NCBI GenBank assembly: GCA_048976805.1
Contig: JBHGUR010000061.1
Span: 1 to 27,867, forward strand
Direction: 5' to 3'
From: Ectobacillus sp048976805
GTDB lineage: Bacteria; Bacillota; Bacilli; Bacillales; Bacillaceae_G
Length of the DNA stretch: 27,867 bases
In this document: one piece after another, positions 16,112-24,140 of the stretch
Layout of the letters: each line of letters begins with the position of its first letter
Numbering within the stretch: position 1 is the stretch's first letter
The notes under the pieces: generated by a model
What the model saw: only the letters and a program-made list of their open reading frames with translations
What the model was told of the DNA's origin: nothing
The model's database searches: none
Program-made: the position numbers and the translations under genes

Positions 16112-17983
16112 TTGACTGGTTCCAAGACGATACCGAAGAAGTTAAAGGAGCAAAAGCTGAGAAACAATGAGTATTACAGCACGCAACACATGTTTGACAC
16201 TCTTTACAGGAAAAGTCGGGAAGGTTACATCTTTAAGAATCTTTACGAATTGGTGATTCACCCTACTAACGTAAAACTTGCCTTTCGCAACATCAAGAAA
16301 AACAAGGGAAGCAAAACACCAGGGGTTAACGAAAACACCATTTTCGAAATAGGTCTTAGAAGCCCCGAAAGCCTTGTAAAGTATGTGACAAATAGGCTGA
16401 ACGATTATAGACCGCATGCGGTCAGACGTAAGGAAATCCCAAAACCAAATGGTGGAATAAGACCACTAGGTATTCCCACTATCGAAGACAGACTGGTACA
16501 GCAGTGTATCTTACAGATTCTTGAACCTATATGCGAAGCGAAATTCCATAATCATAGTTATGGATTTCGACCCAACAGAGGAACGCTACATGCATATTCA
16601 AGAGCTGTCACATTGGCTAACAAAAACCATTTACACTATGTAGTTGATGTGGATATTAAAGGATTCTTCGATAACGTGAACCACGGAAAGTTATTAAGGC
16701 AGATGTGGGCGTTAGGAATTAGGGATAAACGAATACTTTCGATAATCAGCAAACTCCTAAAAGCAGAAATAAAAGGTATTGGAAGACCAACAAAAGGGAC
16801 ACCGCAGGGTGGTATCATCTCGCCTTTGTTATCGAATATCGTTCTGAATGAATTTGATTGGTGGATAAGTAACCAATGGGAAACGTTTAAAACGAAAAAG
16901 GATTACACAAGAAGGCGAATCATAAGCGGTAAAGAAAGACTTGACCAATCGGTCAAATACAGAACCCTTAAACGTTCAACCAAACTAAAAGAAATGTTTA
17001 TCGTGAGATACGCAGATGATTTTAAAATTTTCTGCCGTGACCATAAGACTGCTTTCATTGTATTTGAGGCAGTTAAGAGATGGTTGAAGGAGAGGCTGGA
17101 TTTAGATATCAGTCCTGAAAAATCGAAAGTAATCAATTTACGTAAAAATTACTCAGACTTCCTTGGGTTCAAGATGAAAGTCGTACCTAAAGGGAAAAAG
17201 CGTGTTGTAAAATCACACTTGTCGGACAAAGCAAAGGAAAAAGCAGTTGCAGCACTAAAAACTAAAATAGAAAGCATCAAAAGGACTTCCAACAAAGCGG
17301 AAGTTTCTAAAATGAATGCTACAATTTTAGGAATGCACAACTACTATAAACAAGCAACCGAAGTGTCCAAGGATTTCAGTGAAATTGCTTACTCAGTCAA
17401 ACGAACCCTGTATAACAAATTGAAAAAGGTCAAAAGCGATAAGGGGATAATATCCAAGTATCACCAAACTGCTTACAAAGATTATCTTGGGAAAAAGATG
17501 TTCTTTGCTTGTGGATTAGCACTATTTCCAATTGATGGTGTCAAACACAAGAACCCAGTAAATTTCACTCAAGAAAAGAATAGCTACACTGCGGAAGGTA
17601 GAAGACTGATTCATAGCAATCAGAGAGCTGTTCCAGACTTTATGATTCGGTACTTGATGGAGAATCCCGTCAAATCCCAAAGCATGGAATACAACGATAA
17701 TCGTATTCCAAAATATATCGCTCAATATGGGAAATGTGCTGTAACTGGTAAAGACCTTGAAATAGGAAATATGGAATTACATCATAAAAAGCCTAAGTCA
17801 ATGGGTGGAACAGATGCATACCAAAACCTCTTATTCATTCTTTACGATGTCCATAAGTTGGTTCACGCAGTAAACGATAAAACTATCAAGAAATACCTTG
17901 ATACTCTTAACTTGAGTAAGAAACAGCTGAGTAAAGTTAACGACCTTCGAAAACGTGTTGGTAACTGTGAAATTATAATGTAA
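16112..17983 (+). CDS. ltrA: Group II intron reverse transcriptase/maturase (LtrA-like)
   Basis: The 623-residue intron-encoded protein would help the RNA fold and splice, and mobilise it by target-primed reverse transcription. RT motifs are in order: RPLGIPTIEDRLVQQ (117-131), HSYGFRPNRG (148-157), VVDVDIKGFFDNVNH (177-191, catalytic Asp), GTPQGGIISPLL (229-240) and the YADD active site (300-303). A maturase X region follows, then an HNH-like C-terminal segment: CAVTG (542-546), ELHHKKPKSMGGTD (555-568), QNL and DVHKLVH (579-585). Only one cysteine of the usual CxxC pairs is kept. TTG 16112 is the likely start, behind GAAGAGGTG; no frameshift is present, so it may be active. Confidence 0.93.
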   Translation: MTGSKTIPKKLKEQKLRNNEYYSTQHMFDTLYRKSREGYIFKNLYELVIHPTNVKLAFRNIKKNKGSKTPGVNENTIFEIGLRSPESLVKYVTNRLNDYRPHAVRRKEIPKPNGGIRPLGIPTIEDRLVQQCILQILEPICEAKFHNHSYGFRPNRGTLHAYSRAVTLANKNHLHYVVDVDIKGFFDNVNHGKLLRQMWALGIRDKRILSIISKLLKAEIKGIGRPTKGTPQGGIISPLLSNIVLNEFDWWISNQWETFKTKKDYTRRRIISGKERLDQSVKYRTLKRSTKLKEMFIVRYADDFKIFCRDHKTAFIVFEAVKRWLKERLDLDISPEKSKVINLRKNYSDFLGFKMKVVPKGKKRVVKSHLSDKAKEKAVAALKTKIESIKRTSNKAEVSKMNATILGMHNYYKQATEVSKDFSEIAYSVKRTLYNKLKKVKSDKGIISKYHQTAYKDYLGKKMFFACGLALFPIDGVKHKNPVNFTQEKNSYTAEGRRLIHSNQRAVPDFMIRYLMENPVKSQSMEYNDNRIPKYIAQYGKCAVTGKDLEIGNMELHHKKPKSMGGTDAYQNLLFILYDVHKLVHAVNDKTIKKYLDTLNLSKKQLSKVNDLRKRVGNCEIIM

Positions 17984-18001
17984 AGAGCTAGGAATTGATG
18001 G

Positions 18002-18086
18002 GACGCCGTATGAGTTCGAAAGACTCACGTACGGTGTTAAGCGGGGGAAAAGGCTGAGATAACTTCAATACCTTACCTATCGCAAC
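18002..18086 (+). ncRNA. Group II intron domains V and VI
   Basis: Domain V (18002-18038) begins GACGCCGTA, with a CGC catalytic triad at 18004-18006. It has a GAAA tetraloop (18018-18021), the two-base CG bulge (18028-18029) and the return strand TACGGTGTT. Domain VI follows from 18041 (GCGGGGG pairing with CC-TA-TCGC near the end) and leaves A18079 unpaired as the probable lariat branch point. All parts needed for catalysis appear intact. Confidence 0.85.
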
Positions 18087-19609
18087 CAAACCGTGCTCAA
18101 TATATGCTTGTGAAAATGCTGGCCGCGCGCTTTCAAAACCTTTGCGTCGTGGGCGATTCCGATCAATCCATATATCGCTGGCGCGGCGCCGACATTACCA
18201 ACATTCTTTCATTTGAAAAAGACTACCCAAACGCAAAGGTCATCATGCTGGAGCAAAACTACCGCTCTACAAAAAGCATTTTGAAAGCAGCCAACGCGGT
18301 CATTGAAAACAACCGCAACCGCAAGCCGAAAAATCTTTGGACGGAAAATACGGCTGGGCAAAATATTTCCTATTACCGAGCGGCGACCGAGCAGGATGAG
18401 GCGTATTTCGTAGCGAAAAAAATCCGCGAAGCGGTCGAATCTGGCAAGCGCAGCTATGACGACTTTGCCGTTTTATACCGTACAAACGCGCAGTCCCGCG
18501 TGGTCGAGGAAGTATTTTTAAAAGCCAATATTCCGTATAAAATTGTCGGCGGCATTAAGTTCTATGCGCGCAAAGAAATTAAAGACATTTTGGCGTACTT
18601 GCGCTTAATTGCCAATCCCGATGATGAAATCAGCTTTGCCCGCATTATTAATGTGCCAAAGCGGGGCGTTGGGGCATCTTCGATTGATAAAATTGTCAAC
18701 TACGGTGTACAGCACGATTTATCATTAACACAAGTGCTGGACCAAATCGACTTGGTCGGCTTAAGCGGCAAAATTACAAACGCGGTAAAAGAATTTTATG
18801 AGCAGCTGCAGGGCTGGGTGCAGATGCAAGAGTATTTATCTGTTACCGAGCTGGTAGATGAAGTGTTAGATAAAACAGGCTACCGCGATATGCTGAAAAA
18901 TGAGCGTTCCCTGGAATCAGAAGGACGTTTGGAAAATATAAACGAATTTCTATCGGTTACGCAAAACTTCGAGTCGCAAAGCGAAGATAAGAGCCTCGTT
19001 GCATTTTTGACCGACCTTGCGCTTGTTGCGGATATCGACCGTGTAGACGAAGACCCATCCCAGCAAGAGGAAGTTATTTTAATGACGATGCACTCAGCGA
19101 AAGGATTGGAGTTCCCGGTTGTATTCGTTGTCGGGCTTGAGGAAGGCATTTTTCCGCATTTGCGTTCCCTTATGGACGATAACGAGATGGAGGAAGAGCG
19201 GCGCTTGGCCTATGTCGCGATAACCCGCGCCGAGGAAGAGCTATATTTAACAAATTCCCAAATGCGCACGTTGTTCGGACGGACAAGCATGAACTCGGAA
19301 TCGCGTTTTATTGCGGAAATTCCCGAAGAACTCATAGAGCCTGTGCACACGGTGCAGCCAAAGCGAACGGCGATGCCGTCGGCCGCTCCGAAAGCGCGCT
19401 CTGTTGTGCAGCGTCCTGTGTTGCAAACAACAGGCGGTGAACAGATGGGCTGGCGCGTTGGCGACAAAGCGTCCCACAGCAAATGGGGCATTGGGACGGT
19501 TGTCAGCGTAAAAGGAGAGGGCGAGGCAATGGAGCTTGATATCGCATTTCCAAGCCCGATTGGCATTAAGAGGCTGCTTGCGAAATTCGCGCCGATTACG
19601 AAGGTATAG
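18087..19609 (+). CDS. pcrA: ATP-dependent DNA helicase PcrA, 3' exon
   Basis: This exon supplies two bases of codon 228 and the remaining 507 codons including stop. It carries motif III VVGDSDQSIYRWRGADI, motif IV LEQNYRST, motif V HSAKGLEFPVVFVVGLEEG, motif VI RRLAYVAITRAEEELY and the C-terminal Tudor-like domain (GWRVGDKASHSKWGIGTVVS) that binds RNA polymerase in relatives. There is no ribosome binding site before its internal ATG codons, so it is unlikely to be translated alone. The reading frame is clean to TAG 19609; ligA starts 15 bases later. Confidence 0.93.
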
Positions 19610-19624
19610 GAAAGGAATGAGAAT

Positions 19625-21634
19625 ATGTCAAAAGAAGCGGTACAGCAACGCATTGCGGAGCTTCGCGACATTTTAAATGAATTGAATTACGAATATTATG
19701 TGCTGGATAAGCCATCTGTTTCCGATGCGGAATATGATCGTTACATGCAGGAACTGATTCGCCTTGAGGAGGAAAATCCGGAATTTATGACGGAGGATTC
19801 TCCTTCCGTCCGCGTCGGCGGCCAAGTATTGGATGTATTTGAGAAGGTTGCGCATAAATCCCCGATGCTAAGCTTAGGAAATGCCTTCAATGAAGGTGAC
19901 CTTCGCGATTTTGACCGCAAGATACGCCAAGGAAGTAATGAAACGGATGTCAGATATGTATGCGAATTGAAGATTGACGGGCTGGCCGTTTCCCTTCATT
20001 ATGAAAAGGGGCTGTTTATTCAAGGGGCAACGCGCGGGGACGGCGTAACAGGAGAGGATATTACGCAAAACTTAAAAACAATTAAGGCGATTCCGCTTCG
20101 GTTAAACGAAGAAGTAACACTGGAAGCGCGCGGTGAAGCGTATATGCCGAAATCATCGTTTGAAAAGCTGAATGCGGAAAAAGAAGCAAATGGAGAGATT
20201 TTATTTGCGAATCCGCGCAATGCGGCGGCCGGCTCTTTGCGGCAGCTTGATCCGAAGATTGCGGCACAGCGCAATCTATCCTTTTTCGTTTACGGACTGG
20301 CGGACTTAGAGGGGCAAACGATTCCTTCCCATAGCGAGGCATTGGATTTTTTAGATAAGCTCGGCTTTAAAGTAAATCCGCATCGCCGTGTATGTGAAAC
20401 GATTGAACAAGTAATTGAGTATGTACTGGAATGGCAGGAAAAACGCCCAGGCCTTGATTATGAAATCGATGGAATTGTCATTAAGGTTGATAATGTAGCG
20501 ATACAAGAACGTCTCGGCACAACCGCAAAAAGCCCGCGCTGGGCAATTGCCTACAAGTTTCCGGCGGAGGAAGTCGTTACAAAGCTAATAGATATTGAAC
20601 TGAATGTCGGGCGAACCGGGGTTGTAACGCCGACTGCGGTGCTGGAGCCGGTACGGGTTGCCGGCACGATTGTGCGCCGTGCATCTCTTCATAATGAAGA
20701 TTTAATTCGCGAAAAAGATATTCATATTGGTGATTACGTCGTTGTGAAAAAGGCGGGGGATATCATTCCGGAGGTTGTGAATGTTTTAACGGAGCGCCGT
20801 ACCGGGGAAGAACGGGAGTTTCACATGCCTTCGCATTGCCCGGAATGCGAAAGCGAGCTTGTACGTTTAGAGGGCGAGGTAGCGCTGCGCTGCATCAATC
20901 CAATGTGCCCGGCGCAAATTCGCGAAGGGCTCATTCATTTTGCTTCCCGTGATGCGATGAATATTGAAGGGTTAGGCGAGCGTGTCGTTACGCAGCTATT
21001 CAATGAAAATCTGATTCATACGGTTGCGGATCTTTATAATTTAGCAAAGGAACAATTGCTGAAGCTAGAGCGTTTTGGAGAAAAATCAGCTTCCAATCTT
21101 ATCGAAGCCATTGCGGCGTCTAAAGAAAATTCCTTAGAGAAGCTATTATTCGGTCTTGGCATTCGGCACGTCGGCGCAAAGGCAGCACGGACGCTGGCGC
21201 AGCATTTTGAGACAATGGAGCGGCTGCAGCAGGCGACTGTCGAGGAATTAACCGCTATTAATGAAATTGGCGAAAAAATGGCGGAGTCTATTGTCGCCTA
21301 TTTTGAGAAGGAAGAAGCACAACAGCTGATTCAGCAATTAAAAGAATATGGCGTAAATATGTCATATAAGGGAATAAAACTTTCTGATACAGCTAATATC
21401 GCTTCTTATTTTGCCGGAAAAACAGTCGTTTTAACAGGCAAGCTGGAGGTTATGGGACGAAGCGAGGCTAAAAAGCGAATTGAAGAGCTGGGCGGAAAGG
21501 TTACGGGAAGCGTAAGCAAAAGTACAGATTTAGTCATTGCAGGGGAAGCAGCAGGGGCGAAGCTGGCGCAGGCGCAAAAGCATAATATAGAAGTTTGGGA
21601 CGAAGCGAGGTTTTTGCAGGAGTTAAATAAGTAA
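19625..21634 (+). CDS. ligA: NAD-dependent DNA ligase LigA
   Basis: LigA seals nicks in replication and repair using NAD. The 669-residue protein has the Ia domain (NYEYYVLDKPSVSDAEYD), the adenylation motif CELKIDG with Lys116 as nucleophile, the OB fold (GRTGVVTPTAVLEPV), a four-cysteine zinc finger (CPEC ... C ... C near residues 400-430), helix-hairpin-helix repeats and a C-terminal BRCT domain (FAGKTVVLTGKLEVMGRSEA). All are in the usual order and length. It follows pcrA with an AGGAATGAG site, as expected for partners in replication and repair. Confidence 0.96.
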   Translation: MSKEAVQQRIAELRDILNELNYEYYVLDKPSVSDAEYDRYMQELIRLEEENPEFMTEDSPSVRVGGQVLDVFEKVAHKSPMLSLGNAFNEGDLRDFDRKIRQGSNETDVRYVCELKIDGLAVSLHYEKGLFIQGATRGDGVTGEDITQNLKTIKAIPLRLNEEVTLEARGEAYMPKSSFEKLNAEKEANGEILFANPRNAAAGSLRQLDPKIAAQRNLSFFVYGLADLEGQTIPSHSEALDFLDKLGFKVNPHRRVCETIEQVIEYVLEWQEKRPGLDYEIDGIVIKVDNVAIQERLGTTAKSPRWAIAYKFPAEEVVTKLIDIELNVGRTGVVTPTAVLEPVRVAGTIVRRASLHNEDLIREKDIHIGDYVVVKKAGDIIPEVVNVLTERRTGEEREFHMPSHCPECESELVRLEGEVALRCINPMCPAQIREGLIHFASRDAMNIEGLGERVVTQLFNENLIHTVADLYNLAKEQLLKLERFGEKSASNLIEAIAASKENSLEKLLFGLGIRHVGAKAARTLAQHFETMERLQQATVEELTAINEIGEKMAESIVAYFEKEEAQQLIQQLKEYGVNMSYKGIKLSDTANIASYFAGKTVVLTGKLEVMGRSEAKKRIEELGGKVTGSVSKSTDLVIAGEAAGAKLAQAQKHNIEVWDEARFLQELNK

Positions 21635-21650
21635 GAGGTGCGGACGGAAT

Positions 21651-22835
21651 ATGAAAAAGCTGGCAATATTAATGATGAGTCTCGGGCTGCTCCTTAGCGG
21701 ATGCGGTCCGAGTTTTCAAAAGGAAGAAAAAGTAGTCCAAAAATCAAATAAATCAAAAGAAAATGCGATTATCCCGAAATATTCGATTTCTGAGGATTAT
21801 TATAAAACGATTATTCCTTTTAAAGATGGTGCAGCCCGCGGTTTAGTCGTGCAAGGATTAAATAGCCGGCTGGATATTGATGAGTTTGAGACAGGCCTTA
21901 TGCGAATTGCAAAGGAGTCCTTTAGCACGAAGGATTACTTGTTTCAGGAAGGACAGTACTTAGATAAAACAATTGTACAGCAGCTTGTTGCCCGCAAGCG
22001 GACAGACGCGCAGCAGGCAGAGGCGGAAAAAAGAGCTGGAAAAAAGCTGCCGAATATCGGCTTGAACTCGGAATTCGATCTGAACGCGCCGGGAACGGCA
22101 GAGCAGAAAAACGCGAAAAGCCCTATTCACCTTGCCCATATCTTAGAACATAATTACCTTGTTAAAAAAGGGGAAGGGAAGGTAGAGCTTGGAGGGGTTG
22201 TTATTGGCCTGGCTATGAACTCTGTCCATTATTTTAATCAAGAGCAAGGCTATCCGCGTGACTATGAGATTCCAAAGGAAGAAACGCTAGAGCAAGGCAA
22301 AAAAATGGCCCAGGCCATTCTTGATATTTTATCTAAAAAGGAAGACTTAAAGAATGTGCCGATTACCTTTGCCATTTACCGCCAGCAAGCGAAATCTTCC
22401 CTTGTGCCCGGGACGTTCTTGACGTACGCCCAAGTAGGCAAAGGGGATACTAAGGTTGAAGGCTGGAAAGAATTGGACGAGCAATATTACTTATTTCCAT
22501 CTGCAAAGGCATTGGAGGATTATCGCGAGGATGCGACAAAGGTGCTAAACTTCCGGTCTGATATCTCGGAGTATTTTAAAAATGATTTTACGGCTGTTGT
22601 CGGGCGCGGCTTTTATAAAAATGGGGAATTGCAGGATTTGCAAATCGATATTCCGGTGCAATTCAAGGGGAAAGCGGAAGTAATCGGCTTTACCCAATAT
22701 GTAACCGGCCTTGTTATGGAGCATTTCCCGAACTATATTAAGGTTGAGGTCAACATTCACTCCGTCTCCAAGCAAGAGGCGGTAATTCTGCGGGAGGCTG
22801 GGCAAGAGAAGCCTTTTGTGCATATTTTTCATTAG
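21651..22835 (+). CDS. camS: CamS-family lipoprotein (YerH-like)
   Basis: The 394-residue product starts with a lipoprotein signal: MKK, a hydrophobic stretch, then the lipobox LSGC with the modified Cys18, so it should be anchored on the outer face of the membrane. The rest matches the CamS family (sex pheromone cAM373 precursor-like), found next to ligA across bacilli and staphylococci. In enterococci the cleaved signal peptide gives a pheromone; whether that applies here is unknown and the mature protein's role is not settled. An AGAGGTG site precedes the ATG. It ends the pcrB unit before a strong terminator. Confidence 0.9.
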   Translation: MKKLAILMMSLGLLLSGCGPSFQKEEKVVQKSNKSKENAIIPKYSISEDYYKTIIPFKDGAARGLVVQGLNSRLDIDEFETGLMRIAKESFSTKDYLFQEGQYLDKTIVQQLVARKRTDAQQAEAEKRAGKKLPNIGLNSEFDLNAPGTAEQKNAKSPIHLAHILEHNYLVKKGEGKVELGGVVIGLAMNSVHYFNQEQGYPRDYEIPKEETLEQGKKMAQAILDILSKKEDLKNVPITFAIYRQQAKSSLVPGTFLTYAQVGKGDTKVEGWKELDEQYYLFPSAKALEDYREDATKVLNFRSDISEYFKNDFTAVVGRGFYKNGELQDLQIDIPVQFKGKAEVIGFTQYVTGLVMEHFPNYIKVEVNIHSVSKQEAVILREAGQEKPFVHIFH

Positions 22836-22837
22836 AG

Positions 22838-22875
22838 AAAAAAGCTGCTTCCTAAAAATAGGAAGCAGCTTTTTT
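22838..22875 (+). terminator. Terminator of pcrB-pcrA-ligA-camS, bidirectional
   Basis: A perfect 17-bp stem (22838-22854 with 22859-22875) includes an A run on the left and a T run on the right around an AAAA loop. It starts three bases after the camS stop. Confidence 0.93.
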
Positions 22876-22912
22876 ACGATAGTTCCTTGTTAAACGCTGT
22901 CGTTGATTTTGG

Positions 22913-22946
22913 TTTATTCATATCAAAATTGTGCTGTATGAATAAA
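22913..22946. repeat. Inverted repeat upstream of the TauE/SafE gene (distal)
   Basis: TTTATTCATA (22913-22922) and TATGAATAAA (22937-22946) form a perfect 10-bp inverted repeat with a 14-base spacer. It lies about 70 bases upstream of the -10 element and could be a regulator site. No known operator is recognised. Confidence 0.45.
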
Positions 22947-22989
22947 AAATAGGTTTTTACATTACTTTGTGAAATATTCAGAAAAGTAT

Positions 22990-23029
22990 ATGCTCAAATG
23001 AGTGAATTTTTTGATATAATTTTGAGCAT
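22990..23029. promoter_or_regulatory. Inverted repeat flanking the TauE/SafE -10 element
   Basis: ATGCTCAAA (22990-22998) and TTTGAGCAT (23021-23029) are perfect 9-bp arms separated by 22 bases. The extended -10 TGATATAAT (23012-23020) lies between them, touching the right arm. This is the layout of a repressor site. A weak -35 overlaps the left arm. Confidence 0.55.
23012..23020 (+). promoter_or_regulatory. Extended -10 promoter of the TauE/SafE gene
   Basis: TGA followed by a perfect TATAAT (23015-23020) stands 39 bases before the chosen start codon. The -35 region has no good match, so an activator or the extended -10 alone may suffice. Confidence 0.6.
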
Positions 23030-23059
23030 GACAAAATGATGAATCGAGGGAATGTAAGG

Positions 23060-23830
23060 ATGGACGAGCTTAGTATACAAGTCATACTTTTTTTAGTGGC
23101 ATTTGGATTTTTGGCAGCGTTTATTGATTCTGTTGTAGGCGGGGGCGGCCTTATTTCGATTCCGGCTCTTTTATTTGTTGGATTGCCCCCGTCTGCGGCG
23201 ATTGCCACAAACAAGCTGGCGGCGACGATGGGATCCTTTACGAGCACGCTTTATTTTATTCGCTCTAAAAAAGTGGATTTTTCCGTTGTCGGAAAGCTGC
23301 TTCCTTTTACGATGATAGGGGCAATAGGCGGCGCTTTTGTCGTTAAATACATCTCCCCGGAGGTGCTAAGGCCGCTTGTTTTAGCGCTATTAATCCTTGT
23401 TGCCGTTTATATTTTAGTAAAAAAAGACTGGGGCTCCGTATCCACCTATAAAGGGATGACGAAAGGAAAAAGCCTGTTGTTTTTAGCGGCAATTTCCGCA
23501 ATCGGTTTTTATGACGGCTTTTTTGGTCCGGGAACAGGTTCCTTCTTAATTTTTGCGTTTTTAATGATCGGATTCGATTTTATTAAAGCTGCCGCAAGTG
23601 GGCGGTTTTTAAACTTTGTCAGCAATATTACGTCCTTGGTTATGTTTTTATTTTTAGGAGCCATTCAGGTTGAATATGGTATCATTATGGGATTGTCAAT
23701 GGCTGCGGGAGCATACGCAGGCTCCAAGTTCGCGGTGAAACAGGGAGTCGGCTATGTCCGCATCCTATTTTTAATTGTGACGCTGCTGCTCATTAGCAAG
23801 AATGTGCTGGAATATATGCATGTGATTTAA
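23060..23830 (+). CDS. TauE/SafE (TSUP) family membrane transporter
   Basis: The 256-residue protein is almost entirely hydrophobic, with seven to eight predicted membrane helices in two homologous halves. Each half has the family signature: DSVVGGGGLISIPALL near the N-terminus and GFYDGFFGPGTGSFLIF in the middle. TSUP proteins move organic or inorganic sulfur anions or other small anions; the substrate cannot be told here. ATG 23060 is chosen because GAGGG lies nine bases upstream; an in-frame ATG at 23036 lacks a site and is very close to the expected transcript start. It is a single-gene unit between two terminator or promoter regions. Confidence 0.85.
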   Translation: MDELSIQVILFLVAFGFLAAFIDSVVGGGGLISIPALLFVGLPPSAAIATNKLAATMGSFTSTLYFIRSKKVDFSVVGKLLPFTMIGAIGGAFVVKYISPEVLRPLVLALLILVAVYILVKKDWGSVSTYKGMTKGKSLLFLAAISAIGFYDGFFGPGTGSFLIFAFLMIGFDFIKAAASGRFLNFVSNITSLVMFLFLGAIQVEYGIIMGLSMAAGAYAGSKFAVKQGVGYVRILFLIVTLLLISKNVLEYMHVI

Positions 23831-24064
23831 CATAGCATTCTAAATCATTTTTTTTAGTTGTATTTATATACAACTGCTTTGTGATTTCTCCATTTCCATT
23901 TACTGCGCCGAAGAAAACGGTATTGGCGCTTGCTTCTGATTTGCATGGACTCCAATTAGGGACTGGCTGCTTCTGTATGCCGCAGGTACTATAAAGGGCT
24001 GGTTTTTTATTCAGTTATATATAAAAAGTAGTCATTTTCTATAAATCTATCAATAAATGAAAAT
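23831..24064. other. Intergenic region before rocA
   Basis: No gene is seen. A perfect 8-bp palindromic stem (AGTTGTAT 23856-23863 with ATACAACT 23868-23875) follows a T run; it lacks a downstream T run, so it is not a classic terminator for the plus strand. AATAAATGAAAATTTGAA (24052-24069) resembles the Bacillus ARG box at roughly 12 of 18 positions and overlaps the rocA -35; this is weak evidence for control by AhrC/ArgR. Confidence 0.3.
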
Positions 24065-24093
24065 TTGAACTTGCCTAAATAATCATGTAGAAT
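24065..24093 (+). promoter_or_regulatory. sigmaA promoter of rocA
   Basis: TTGAAC (24065-24070) and TAGAAT (24088-24093) are 17 bases apart. Transcription would start near 24100, which rules out the ATG at 24102 as a practical start. No -24/-12 SigL promoter of the type driving B. subtilis rocABC is seen. Confidence 0.7.
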
Positions 24094-24140
24094 GGGCTTG
24101 TATGATGAAAACGCTTTTTTACAAGGGGAGGCATAGGAGA

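Larger units (their letters stand above)
15369..18086 (+). mobile_element. Group II intron inserted in pcrA (same strand)
   Basis: The 2718-base element starts with GTGCGAC, the group II 5' consensus, and ends in AC after a domain VI with a bulged A (18079) eight bases from the end. Domain V is intact at 18002-18038. The upstream exon carries adjacent IBS2 (GAGTAT, 15356-15361) and IBS1 (AGGATA, 15363-15368) with matching intron segments, which points to a IIB-like, site-specific intron. A complete reverse transcriptase/maturase gene sits in domain IV. The intron is visibly more A-rich than the flanking exons, consistent with transfer. An alternative 3' boundary at 18080 would also be in frame, adding Gln-Pro, but fits domain VI less well. 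Confidence 0.93.

Noticed and set aside
18081..18086. Alternative intron 3' end at 18080, giving DTQPNRAQ
   Set aside because: It is in frame and ends in AT, but would add two residues to a conserved motif and misplace the bulged A; the 18086 end fits both the protein and domain VI.
23856..23875. Perfect palindrome AGTTGTAT...ATACAACT after the TauE/SafE gene as its terminator
   Set aside because: The T run precedes rather than follows the stem on the plus strand, so it does not fit an intrinsic terminator.
24102..24140. Longer rocA starting at ATG 24102
   Set aside because: The codon lies almost at the predicted transcript start and lacks a ribosome binding site; ATG 24141 has AAGGGGAGG and gives the family length of 515.
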